64,000 bases of DNA from NCBI GenBank assembly GCA_023129165.1, contig JAGMCL010000056.1:1-64000 (forward strand), in the 5' to 3' direction. A program made the position numbers and the translations under genes. The DNA is from Caldifarciminota bacterium (lineage in GTDB: Bacteria > Hydrothermota > UBA3073). The notes under the pieces were generated by a model, which had not been told where the DNA came from, made no database searches, and was given only the letters and a program-made list of their open reading frames with translations. Shown piece after piece: positions 1 to 7,215 of the stretch (positions within the stretch are counted from its first letter, which is position 1; each line of letters begins with the position of its first letter).

Positions 1-1143
1 ATTGTATTTACTGAAGAGATGTCTGGAGCTATGATGGGTTTTACTGGCAGTGCTATAGAACTTGAGATATACGGAACTTCTTTTGACGAACTTGATAGGA
101 TTGCAAATGAGGTAGAGTCCATTGTAGAGGGCATCCCTGGCACAAGGGATGTGGAGATATCAAGAGAGGAGAAAAAACCAGAAATACAGCTGTTAATAAA
201 TAGAAAGGTTGCACAGAGTGTTGGAATACCTGTGTTTTTGATTGCAAACGCAATAAATGATAATGTGAGAGGGACAGTGGCAAGTATATTCAGGGAAGAG
301 GGTGAGGAGTATAAAATAAGGGTGAGACTTAGAGAAAAGGACAGGGAGACCATAGATGATATTTTGGCAATTCCTCTTCGTACACCATTTGGGAGTGTGG
401 TAAGGTTGCAGGAGCTTGTAGATGTAAATCCTGCATTTGGTCCCAGAGCTATTGAACATAAAGGGCAGCAGAGGGTAATTACTGTAATGTCAAATGTTAC
501 CGGAAGGGATATTGGAAGTGTAACAAGAGATATACAAAGGGAAATTAAAGATATAGTTCTTCCCAAAGGATATAGTATAAATCTTGGGGGTCAAGCAGAG
601 GAACAGAGGAAGTCATTTATGTGGCTGGCAATTGCTATGATTGGAGCAGTATTTCTCGTCTATATGGTAATGGCTTCGCTATTCGAATCATTTATAGACC
701 CATTTACCATTATGTTTACTGTACCATTAGCTATAATAGGTGTTATATGGTTGATGTTCTTAACGAATACAACATTCTCTGTAATGGCATTTGTGGGTGC
801 AATTGTTCTTGTTGGTATAGTGGTTAATAATGGGATAGTTCTAATACACTATATAAACCTTCTGCGGAGAGAGCAAAATGTGGAACTCAGAGAGGCAATA
901 GTACTTGGTGGTAGAAGAAGACTAAGACCCATCTTGATGACTGCTCTTACTACTATATTTGCGATGATTCCAATGGCTATAGGTATGGGAACAGCATCTG
1001 AGATGAGAACACCCATGGCAAGGGCAATAGTGGGCGGATTAACCACGTCTACATTTCTCACACTGGTCTTTTTACCTGTATTATACTTTGTATTTGAAAC
1101 GATAATACAGAGGATTAAGGCAAAGAGAGGTATTAGAAGTTAA
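1..1143 (+). CDS. RND-family (AcrB/HAE1-type) efflux pump, C-terminal part
   Basis: This is the C-terminal part of a proton-driven inner-membrane RND exporter; the reading frame is open from the first base, so the 5' end lies outside the window. The visible part starts in the second periplasmic porter domain (residues about 1-200) and then has the last block of membrane helices, including the segment around LFESFIDPF and the glycine-rich GIVVNNGIVL helix, as in HAE1-family transporters. The protein ends normally with a basic tail. Substrate cannot be read from this fragment. The adaptor and outer-membrane partners are expected upstream, out of view. Family assignment is secure. Confidence 0.9.
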   Translation: MVFTEEMSGAMMGFTGSAIELEIYGTSFDELDRIANEVESIVEGIPGTRDVEISREEKKPEIQLLINRKVAQSVGIPVFLIANAINDNVRGTVASIFREEGEEYKIRVRLREKDRETIDDILAIPLRTPFGSVVRLQELVDVNPAFGPRAIEHKGQQRVITVMSNVTGRDIGSVTRDIQREIKDIVLPKGYSINLGGQAEEQRKSFMWLAIAMIGAVFLVYMVMASLFESFIDPFTIMFTVPLAIIGVIWLMFLTNTTFSVMAFVGAIVLVGIVVNNGIVLIHYINLLRREQNVELREAIVLGGRRRLRPILMTALTTIFAMIPMAIGMGTASEMRTPMARAIVGGLTTSTFLTLVFLPVLYFVFETIIQRIKAKRGIRS

Positions 1144-1553
1144 TAATGTGATGAGATTGCTATGTCCCGATTGTTATCGGGACTCACAATGACAGCCACT
1201 AATTTCTGTCATTGTGAGGAGGCCACCGCACTTCTTGACGGATGAAGCAATCTCATATTGGGGAACTTAGTAGCCGCAGGCTTTATGCCTGCGTTCAACA
1301 TGTGATGAATATTGTCATTGCGAGGAGTGAGAGCGACGAAGCAATCGCATTTTTGGAAGAATTGGTATAGAGGTTGTAGGTACACCTGCCTGACGGCAGT
1401 TAGGGCAAACAAGTCCCTGTTAAAAAAGAAGTTTTACTTGACAAAATATAAATTATATTGTATAATCATTCAGGTTGTATTTTATAAAAACCTATAATTT
1501 ATAAAAAATATATTCGATTTTCTAAATTATTATAAGAAACGGGAGGCTAAGTA
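1144..1553. repeat. Intergenic repeat cluster (REP-like 'CATTGCGAGGAG / GAAGCAATCTCAT')
   Basis: This 410-bp gap has no convincing gene. About 1150-1255 is a long imperfect inverted repeat: GAGATTGC near 1152 pairs with GCAATCTC near 1247, and TCACAATGACAG with CTGTCATTGTGA inside it, plus a nested hairpin CCCGATTGTTATCGGG (1165-1180). A further copy of the family lies at about 1314-1352. The same family recurs at 5606-5630, 12054-12122, 34870-35100 and 43924-44070. The last part of the gap holds the glutaredoxin promoter. Confidence 0.75.
1438..1466 (+). promoter_or_regulatory. Sigma-70-type promoter for glutaredoxin/perR, with an inverted repeat over the -10
   Basis: TTGACA at 1438-1443 and TATAAT at 1461-1466 are exact consensus hexamers separated by 17 bp. 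The -10 lies in a perfect 6-3-6 inverted repeat, ATTATA-TTG-TATAAT (1452-1466), a plausible operator. Its AT-rich composition recalls Fur-family sites, but the half-site order differs from the classical PerR box. Confidence 0.8.
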
Positions 1554-1799
1554 ATGGAAGAAAAAAAGAAGATAAAGGTATATTCGACACCATTCTGTCC
1601 ATATTGTTCTATGGTTAAGGATTTTCTAAAGAAAAAGGGTGTTGAATTTGAGGATATAGATGTATCTATTGATCAGGAAGCTGCCAGGAAAATGATTGAA
1701 AAATCTGGAAGTATGGGTGTTCCACAAATTGAAATAAATGATAAAATTATTGTAGGTTTCGACCAAAATGCTATAGAGAGAGAATTACAAAATGTTTGA
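1554..1799 (+). CDS. Glutaredoxin-like thiol-disulfide protein
   Basis: An 81-residue single-domain thioredoxin-fold protein with the CPYC redox motif at residues 15-18 and the cis-proline segment GVPQIEI that family members use to hold the thiol substrate. It probably reduces cytosolic disulfides, as NrdH/Grx-like proteins do. The start follows a GGGAGG ribosome site. It lies directly downstream of a consensus promoter and 43 bp ahead of a PerR-like regulator, so the two are likely co-transcribed. The physiological reductant is not evident; no dedicated reductase is adjacent. Confidence 0.88.
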   Translation: MEEKKKIKVYSTPFCPYCSMVKDFLKKKGVEFEDIDVSIDQEAARKMIEKSGSMGVPQIEINDKIIVGFDQNAIERELQNV

Positions 1800-1842
1800 T
1801 ATAGTATGTTTAAATAAGGATTAGAAAATGAGGAAAATATAG

Positions 1843-2274
1843 ATGAACAATGAAAAAGAGTTAGCAATGAAAAAACTTAAGGAATATCTCGACAGAAAAA
1901 ATATCCATCCATCATATCATCGTCTGAAGATTTTGAAATATCTAATAAACCATAAAATACATCCAACAGTTGATATGATATACAAAAACCTCTCAAAAGA
2001 AATACCAACTCTATCTAAAACAACCGTTTATAATACCTTAAATCTTTTTCTAAGAAAGGGAATTGTATCAGGTTTAACAATCGATGAAAGTGAAATAAGG
2101 TATGACTATAATACAAAACCACACGTACACTTCAAATGTATTAAGTGCGGCTGCGTGTATGATATACACCTTAAGTGCCCTATATTCGATAAAGAAATTA
2201 TAGAGGGTCATAAAATTACAGAACACCATATATACCTCAAAGGCATTTGTAGTGAGTGCTTAGAAAAAGTATAA
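1843..2274 (+). CDS. Fur-family regulator, PerR-like peroxide sensor
   Basis: A 143-residue Fur-family DNA-binding regulator. An N-terminal winged helix carries the family pattern SKTTVYNTLNLF. The dimerisation half has the structural zinc cysteines (CIKCG and CSEC) and the metal-sensing cluster around RYD, KPHVH and VYDI. Asp rather than Glu in VYDI is the PerR-type choice in the regulatory metal site. The start at 1843 follows GAGGAAAA; an ATG at 1867 is a weaker alternative. Its neighbours are nearly all oxygen or NO defence genes. A PerR-box-like sequence overlaps the promoter just downstream, so repression of hrb-fprA is a reasonable inference. PerR rather than Fur is likely but not proven. 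Confidence 0.85.
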   Translation: MNNEKELAMKKLKEYLDRKNIHPSYHRLKILKYLINHKIHPTVDMIYKNLSKEIPTLSKTTVYNTLNLFLRKGIVSGLTIDESEIRYDYNTKPHVHFKCIKCGCVYDIHLKCPIFDKEIIEGHKITEHHIYLKGICSECLEKV

Positions 2275-2288
2275 CTGCAATATTTTCC

Positions 2289-2317
2289 TTGACTTTTTTT
2301 ACAAAACGTGTTATAAT
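2289..2317 (+). promoter_or_regulatory. Sigma-70-type promoter for hrb-fprA
   Basis: TTGACT (2289-2294) and TATAAT (2312-2317) are separated by exactly 17 bp, 52 bp before the hrb start codon. The -10 is embedded in a PerR-box-like sequence. Confidence 0.85.
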
Positions 2318-2325
2318 TAGTATAT
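2311..2325 (+). promoter_or_regulatory. Candidate PerR box over the hrb -10 element
   Basis: TTATAATTAGTATAT matches the Bacillus PerR box TTATAATNATTATAA at 12 of the 14 defined positions. It covers the -10 hexamer, a position suited to repression. The preceding gene encodes a PerR-like protein. The regulatory link is inference. Confidence 0.5.
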
Positions 2326-2368
2326 GTTATCGTTACAAAGGTGTAATCATATCATCTCATACTAAAAA

Positions 2369-3070
2369 ATGGATATTACAACCTTTCGTAAGATAAATTA
2401 TGGTTTATATGTTATTAGCTCAAAGATGAATAAGAAAATCAATGGGCAGATAGCTAATACAGTTTTTCAGGTAACATCAAAACCACCAACCGTAGCCATT
2501 AGTATAAACAAAGACAATTATACACATAAGTTGATAAATAAAAGCAGGGTTTTCACTATATCTATTTTATCTGAAGAGACACCAATGCAGTTTATAGGTC
2601 GCTTTGGTTTTAAATGTGGAAGGAACATGAATAAGTTCCAGGATGTAAAATATAAATTGGGTACAACTGGTGCACCTATACTATTGGAATATACCATAGG
2701 TTACTTAGAGTGTGAGGTGATTGATAGTCTGGATGTTGGAACACACACGATTTTTGTAGGTAAGGTTTTGGATGCTGCAATCATAAGTGATAAAAATGCA
2801 ATGACCTATGATTATTACCATAAGGTAAAGAAAGGAAAGACACCGAAATCGGCACCTACATATATAAAAAAAGTAAAGGGGATAGAAAAACAAAAGGAGG
2901 TGGGTAAAATGGCAAGGTATAAATGTAAAGTCTGTGGCTATATATATGACCCTGAAAATGGTGACACTGATTCTGGTATCAAACCCGGAACACCCTTTGA
3001 AGAATTACCCGATGACTGGGTATGTCCTGTTTGCGGTGTAGGAAAAGACCAGTTTGAAAAGGAGGATTGA
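2369..3070 (+). CDS. hrb: Flavin reductase-rubredoxin fusion (high-molecular-weight rubredoxin)
   Basis: A 233-residue fusion. Residues 1 to about 165 form a flavin reductase-like FMN-binding domain; residues about 181-233 form a complete rubredoxin with Fe-binding CKVCGY and CPVCG. Moorella Hrb has the same layout and passes electrons from NADH to flavodiiron protein FprA. The FprA gene follows with 1 bp between stop and start codon, supporting a shared NO/O2-reducing pathway. At residue 181 an internal ATG (2909) has a near-perfect AAAGGAGGTG ribosome site, so a free 53-residue rubredoxin may also be made. It is transcribed from a consensus promoter with a PerR-like operator. Confidence 0.92.
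   Translation: MDITTFRKINYGLYVISSKMNKKINGQIANTVFQVTSKPPTVAISINKDNYTHKLINKSRVFTISILSEETPMQFIGRFGFKCGRNMNKFQDVKYKLGTTGAPILLEYTIGYLECEVIDSLDVGTHTIFVGKVLDAAIISDKNAMTYDYYHKVKKGKTPKSAPTYIKKVKGIEKQKEVGKMARYKCKVCGYIYDPENGDTDSGIKPGTPFEELPDDWVCPVCGVGKDQFEKED
2894..2911 (+). promoter_or_regulatory. Internal ribosome site and start codon for a free rubredoxin
   Basis: Inside hrb, AAAGGAGGTG is followed after a few bases by the in-frame ATG at 2909, which opens exactly the rubredoxin domain (2909-3070, 53 residues). This is the strongest Shine-Dalgarno of the gene. It suggests a relic of two separate genes, or dual translation. Confidence 0.55.
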
Positions 3071-3071
3071 G

Positions 3072-4253
3072 ATGGCTTCAAGAGAAATACTAACCGGGGT
3101 TTATTCGGTTGGAGCAATAGACTGGGATAGAAGATTGTTTGATGAACTCATACCCCTTCCAGATGGAACAACTTATAATTCTTATCTGATAAAAGGCAGT
3201 GAAAAGACAGCGCTTATAGATACTGTAGATCCTACCAAAGAACATGTTCTCGTAGATAACCTTAAGGAATTAGGCATCAATGATATCGACTATATCGTTT
3301 CCAATCATGCTGAGCAGGACCATTCTGGAACAATACCAAAAATGCTTGAGCTTTTCCCAGAAGCAAGAGTTGTAACCAATCCGAAATGTAAGGGTTTACT
3401 TATAGAGTTTCTTCTAATCCCAGAGAGTAAGTTCATGACTGTAGATGATGGGGAGAACCTGTCTTTAGGAGACAAAACACTGGAGTTCATTTACGCACCC
3501 TGGGTACACTGGCCTGAGACAATGTTAACCTATTTAAAAGAGAAAAATATTTTATTCCCCTGTGACCTTTTTGGTTCTCATCTTGCTACAAGTGAACTCT
3601 ATGCCAGTGATGAAGCAAAGGTCTATGAATCAGCAAAGAGATATTATGCAGAGATAATGATGCCATTCAGAAACAGTATCAAAAGACATCTGGAAAGGAT
3701 AGATAATCTGGATATAGAGATAATAGCACCAAGCCACGGACCGATTCACGATAGACCTGAATTTATCCTTGAGGCTTACAAGGAATGGGTTTCTGAGGAA
3801 GTAAAGAATGAGGTACTCATACCCTATGTATCAATGCATGGAAGTACAGAAAAGATGGTCAGTTATCTTATAGATGCTCTTATGGAACGGGATATAATAG
3901 TAAAACCCTTTAATCTGACAAGAACAGATATTGGTGAGCTGGCAATGGCTCTTGTAGATGTCGCCACTATAGTGATTGCCTCACCTACAGTTTTGGTTGG
4001 TCCCCATCCAAGTGTCGTATATGCTACATATCTTGCAAATGCCCTGGGACCCAAGGTAAAATTTGCATCCATTATTGGTTCATATGGTTGGGGTGGAAAG
4101 ATGCTTGAACAGATTACCGGAATGCTTGGTAATCTCAAAGTGGAGATTATAGAGCCTGTTATTGTAAAGGGTTATCCCAGGGAGGAAGATTTCAGATCCC
4201 TGGATAGGTTGGCAGATGAAATCCTTAAAAAGCATAAAAAAATAATAATTTGA
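3072..4253 (+). CDS. fprA: Flavodiiron protein (FprA-type NO/O2 reductase)
   Basis: A 393-residue cytosolic flavodiiron protein that reduces O2 to water or NO to N2O with electrons from rubredoxin. The metallo-beta-lactamase-like domain has the full diiron ligand set: His79, Glu81, Asp83 and His84 in NHAEQDHSG, His146, Asp165 and His222. From about residue 245 a flavodoxin domain begins with the FMN loop SMHGSTEK. The ATG at 3072 is preferred over an upstream in-frame TTG because AAGGAGG lies at the right distance just before it. It is coupled to hrb. The C-terminus ends after the flavodoxin domain, so this is a class A enzyme without extra domains. Confidence 0.95.
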   Translation: MASREILTGVYSVGAIDWDRRLFDELIPLPDGTTYNSYLIKGSEKTALIDTVDPTKEHVLVDNLKELGINDIDYIVSNHAEQDHSGTIPKMLELFPEARVVTNPKCKGLLIEFLLIPESKFMTVDDGENLSLGDKTLEFIYAPWVHWPETMLTYLKEKNILFPCDLFGSHLATSELYASDEAKVYESAKRYYAEIMMPFRNSIKRHLERIDNLDIEIIAPSHGPIHDRPEFILEAYKEWVSEEVKNEVLIPYVSMHGSTEKMVSYLIDALMERDIIVKPFNLTRTDIGELAMALVDVATIVIASPTVLVGPHPSVVYATYLANALGPKVKFASIIGSYGWGGKMLEQITGMLGNLKVEIIEPVIVKGYPREEDFRSLDRLADEILKKHKKIII

Positions 4254-4266
4254 GGAGTAAGCCTAA

Positions 4267-5424
4267 ATGAAGGAAAAATGTCCCATCTGTGGAATGGATG
4301 GTAAAATTAAGGCACATGGTCACTATTTTTGTTCTCAAGGATGTATTTTAAAATACGAGAAAGAGAATAATATCTCATCAGAAAAATGTATTTCGTGTGC
4401 AGTAAAAGTAGGAACATGGTATAGGGAAAGGGTATTCATAGTAGCAATGATTGCAATAATTCTTTTAGCTCTGGGGTATTTTTTACCGTTGCTAAAACCA
4501 TTCTCTTTTGCGTTTATAGATTATCTAAGGATGATCTGGTGGGCAATCCTTGCTGGATTTCTAATAGGCGGAATTATTGATTTCTTTGTCCCGAGACAGT
4601 ATATAGAAAAGTATCTATCCCGACACAGAAAACGGACGATAATTTATTCAATATTCTTTGGATTCATTATGACTGCCTGTTCCCATGGTATTTTGGCAAT
4701 TTCAATGGAGCTTTATAAAAAGGGAGCGAGTACACCTGCAGTTATAGCATTCCTGTTGGCATCTCCATGGGCTAATCTGCCCATAACGATTCTTCTATTT
4801 GGGTTCTTTGGATTGAAGGCAATATTCATCGTTTTATCAGCACTTGTAATTGCAATTACAACTGGGCTGATATACCAGGTGTTAGAAAGGAAGGGATTGG
4901 TGGAGTGTAATAAGTGTGAAATGGGAGAAGATATACCTGTATTGACCGATTTTTCAATTATAGATGATATCAAGAGAAGGTGGAGAGAATGCCAATTTTC
5001 ACCAGGGAGTGTTATAGAAGCCATAAAAGGAGTTTTAATTGGCTCCTGGTCTCTTACTAAGATGGTTTTGTGGTGGTTATTGATCGGTATGATAATAGCA
5101 GCATTTGCACGAGCGTATGTACCTCAACGTTTTTTTACGAATTTTATGGGACCAACCTTTATAGGATTGATGGTAACATTATTGTTTGCTACTATTATAG
5201 AGGTATGTTCAGAGGGAAGTTCTCCACTTGCATTTGAAATTTTTAGACAGACAGGAGCATTTGGAAACAGCTTTGTATTTTTAATGGCGGGAGTGGCAAC
5301 GGATTACACAGAGATAGGATTAATATGGTCAAACATTGGTAAGAGGGCTGCACTCTGGCTGCCAGTTATTACTGTTCCACAGATATTGGTATTAGCGTAT
5401 ATTTATAATAATATTTTTATATAG
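4267..5424 (+). CDS. YraQ/ArsP-type permease with an N-terminal metal-binding knuckle (SO_0444-like efflux transporter)
   Basis: A 385-residue inner-membrane permease. Residues 1-35 form a small cysteine-rich TRASH/YHS-like knuckle (CPICG, then CSQGC), followed by CISC, suggesting a cytosolic metal sensor or chaperone segment. The rest has two repeats of a DUF318-type permease domain with about eight to ten helices and the paired motifs ACSHG and CSEGSSP, as in Cu/Zn or organoarsenical exporters of the YraQ/ArsP family. It starts 13 bp after fprA and may belong to that operon, which would couple metal export to oxidative stress. Substrate is unknown. Confidence 0.75.
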   Translation: MKEKCPICGMDGKIKAHGHYFCSQGCILKYEKENNISSEKCISCAVKVGTWYRERVFIVAMIAIILLALGYFLPLLKPFSFAFIDYLRMIWWAILAGFLIGGIIDFFVPRQYIEKYLSRHRKRTIIYSIFFGFIMTACSHGILAISMELYKKGASTPAVIAFLLASPWANLPITILLFGFFGLKAIFIVLSALVIAITTGLIYQVLERKGLVECNKCEMGEDIPVLTDFSIIDDIKRRWRECQFSPGSVIEAIKGVLIGSWSLTKMVLWWLLIGMIIAAFARAYVPQRFFTNFMGPTFIGLMVTLLFATIIEVCSEGSSPLAFEIFRQTGAFGNSFVFLMAGVATDYTEIGLIWSNIGKRAALWLPVITVPQILVLAYIYNNIFI

Positions 5425-5444
5425 AGATAAAGCCACCAAAATTA

Positions 5445-5495
5445 ATTAGATGTGTTGTGTAGTTAACATCTGAGTAATCAGGTGTAGTGAATATT
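5445..5495 (+). repeat. Dispersed repeat, copy 1 (inverted partner at 37205-37250)
   Basis: A stretch containing GTGTTGTGTAGTTAA, then ATCTG, then GTAATCAGGT, is repeated with about 80-85 percent identity on the opposite strand upstream of the DegV-family gene. Confidence 0.6.
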
Positions 5496-5540
5496 AGATA
5501 CTATCAAAAATAATATGAAATAATATGAAAGCAAAAAGGT

Positions 5541-5598
5541 AGGGGTTCGATTTATCGAACCCAAAAAAGAAACGGGTCGGATAAATCCGACCCCTACA
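5541..5598. repeat. Double-hairpin palindromic repeat
   Basis: Two hairpins, GGTTCGATTTATCGAACC and GGGTCGGATAAATCCGACCC, lie back to back between GTAGGGG and CCCCTAC. Each arm is a stem-loop and the two arms are inverted copies of each other. It could act as a transcription barrier, but there is no following T-run. Confidence 0.65.
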
Positions 5599-5664
5599 AG
5601 AATTAGGGGATGAGCGTGGCAATCTCATTTCTTAACGTTAGTATTGGTATTTAGGAGGTAATAA

Positions 5665-5988
5665 ATGGATAAGAACGAAAAACTGGATATGTTCTGCTAT
5701 CAATGCTCACAGACTGCAAAGGGAACTGGTTGTACTATAAGAGGTGTATGTGGAAAGGAGGCTACAGTAGCACGTTTACAGGATAACCTGTTGCTTACAA
5801 CAAAAGGCTGTAGCTATCCTCTGGAGCCTTTTGGCAATTGGTGTAAAGGGTATTTATTTAGGACCAATACTTCCTGCCCCGCCGATGGCGGGGTGAATGA
5901 CGATATTCTTAAGGTATTAACAGAGAATTATGATTTGCGTCTTATAGGTAATCCGGAAGAAGACATCAAGCGAATGTTGGGTTCGTAA
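5665..5988 (+). CDS. Internally deleted hybrid-cluster protein (mini-Hcp)
   Basis: Residues 9 to about 45 match the N-terminus of Hcp/hydroxylamine reductase, including the four cysteines (11, 14, 23, 29) that bind its iron-sulfur cluster. The last 30 or so residues ([20 protein letters not shown] and on) match the extreme Hcp C-terminus. The roughly 430 residues between, which hold the hybrid cluster, are missing. The frame stays open, and a GC-rich palindrome (5876-5894) sits near the junction. AGGAGG precedes the start. It is either a decaying gene or a small ferredoxin-like product; hydroxylamine reductase activity is not expected. Confidence 0.7.
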   Translation: MDKNEKLDMFCYQCSQTAKGTGCTIRGVCGKEATVARLQDNLLLTTKGCSYPLEPFGNWCKGYLFRTNTSCPADGGVNDDILKVLTENYDLRLIGNPEEDIKRMLGS

Positions 5989-6068
5989 TCGTGAAGTTAG
6001 TAACATCACATATTTTAAAAGTCTTATAGAAATCTGTGAAATCAGTGGCTAAAAAAGGGGGTAAGAAA

Positions 6069-6533
6069 ATGATTAACTTCAAAGCAAGTGAAATATTTCA
6101 GTTCGCTATAAGGATAGAAGAAAATGGCGAAAGGTTTTACCGCAATATGGCTCAAAAGATTGAAAACACAAATATGGAAAGGGTTTTTACCTTTCTTGCA
6201 AATGAAGAGGTTAAACACAAGAAGACATTTGAAAATATGGTGTCAAAGATTGAGAAATATGAACCTCCTGAGAGTTATCCAGGAGAGTATTTTACGTATC
6301 TACGCGCCTATGCAGATAATATCATATTCAGCCAGAGAAAATTAGAAGAGGAGATGTCAAAAATCAAGGGCGCAATCTCTGCAGTTGATTTTGCTATACA
6401 GCGAGAGCTTGATTCTATTCTCTATTTTCTAGAAATGAAGAATTTCATTCCCGAGAGCCAGCGTAATTTAATCGATGGTATAATAGAGGAGGAACGGAGA
6501 CACTTTGTGAAATTATCCGAACTTAAAAAGTAA
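6069..6533 (+). CDS. Rubrerythrin-like ferritin-fold diiron protein
   Basis: A 154-residue four-helix-bundle protein without a rubredoxin domain. Diiron ligands are visible as a Glu in the first helix (RIEENGERFY), ExxH in the second (EEVKHKK), a Glu in the third and EEERRH in the last. Such proteins reduce peroxide or bind iron in anaerobes. The start at 6069 is chosen because GGGGG lies just before it; an upstream in-frame GTG at 6036 lacks a ribosome site. It is one of three ferritin-like genes within 4 kb, beside desulfoferrodoxin. Confidence 0.85.
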   Translation: MINFKASEIFQFAIRIEENGERFYRNMAQKIENTNMERVFTFLANEEVKHKKTFENMVSKIEKYEPPESYPGEYFTYLRAYADNIIFSQRKLEEEMSKIKGAISAVDFAIQRELDSILYFLEMKNFIPESQRNLIDGIIEEERRHFVKLSELKK

Positions 6534-6552
6534 TGAAGTAATCCCAGATTAT

Positions 6553-6738
6553 GCATTGAACACTTAATAACACTGAATAGTATATCAGACGATCAGAATA
6601 CCTGCCTGCGGTAGGCAGGTCAGTAGGAAGAAAATCAGGACATCAGTATATCAGGTTAGAGATGGTTTACTTCTGATACCCTGATAATCTGATACTCTGC
6701 ATGCTGATCTACTGGTATCCTGATATACTTTGAAAGTT
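6553..6738 (+). repeat. Left copy of an approximately 170-bp inverted repeat
   Basis: This stretch contains CACTGAATAG, the palindrome CCTGCCTGCGGTAGGCAGG, AGTAGGAAGAAAATCAG and many short ATCAG/CTGAT units. It matches the reverse complement of 10434-10608 over nearly its whole length. The pair encloses the dfx-iscS-iscU-rubrerythrin segment. Confidence 0.8.
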
Positions 6739-6821
6739 ACTGACTACAGATTACCAGTAACTATTAGGTGATTTCGGTGTTATTAACGTATAATTTAGCA
6801 CAGTAACTAAGGGGGTATAAG

Positions 6822-7199
6822 ATGACTAAGAAATTGCAGGTCTATAAGTGTGAGATATGTGGAAATATCGTGGAGGTTTTACACACAGGAGTGGGTGAAC
6901 TCGTCTGTTGTGGTCAGCCAATGAAACTCTTGGAAGAGCAGACTGAGGAACAGGGTAAAGAGAAGCATGTGCCAGTGATTGAGAGGATAGATAACAAAAT
7001 AAAAGTGAAAGTTGGTTCTATTCCTCATCCGATGGAAGAAAAACACTATATAGAATGGGTAGAGGTCGTAACAAGGGATGGCATTAGGAGAAAGTTCTTA
7101 AAACCAGGTGATGCACCTGAGATAGAATTTGAACCGATAGAAGAGATAGTTACTGTAAGAGAACATTGCAGCATCCATGGCTTGTGGGTATCGAGATAA
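6822..7199 (+). CDS. dfx: Desulfoferrodoxin (superoxide reductase)
   Basis: A 125-residue two-domain superoxide reductase that converts superoxide to peroxide. The N-terminal desulforedoxin-like Fe(Cys)4 site uses Cys10, Cys13, Cys29 and Cys30. The catalytic centre is complete: His49, His69, His75, His119 and axial Cys116, with Glu47-Lys48 before the first His. A TATAAT-like -10 lies at 6789-6794 and a GGGGG ribosome site before the ATG. It appears to be first in an operon with iscS, iscU, a small membrane protein and a ferritin-like protein (gaps 14-40 bp). The peroxide product would be a substrate for the neighbouring rubrerythrins. Confidence 0.95.
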   Translation: MTKKLQVYKCEICGNIVEVLHTGVGELVCCGQPMKLLEEQTEEQGKEKHVPVIERIDNKIKVKVGSIPHPMEEKHYIEWVEVVTRDGIRRKFLKPGDAPEIEFEPIEEIVTVREHCSIHGLWVSR

Positions 7200-7215
7200 A
7201 AACGGAGGTTTTGAC

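Noticed and set aside
3054-3071. Upstream TTG start for fprA
   Set aside because: It lies within hrb and lacks a ribosome site; the ATG at 3072 has AAGGAGG at the right distance.
5541-5598. Double hairpin as an intrinsic terminator after the permease gene
   Set aside because: No T-run follows either stem and each arm matches a repeat family, so a repeat is the better explanation. No convincing intrinsic terminator was seen anywhere in the window.
5665-5988. Functional hydroxylamine reductase
   Set aside because: The region binding the hybrid cluster is missing; only the N-terminal cluster motif and the C-terminal tail remain.
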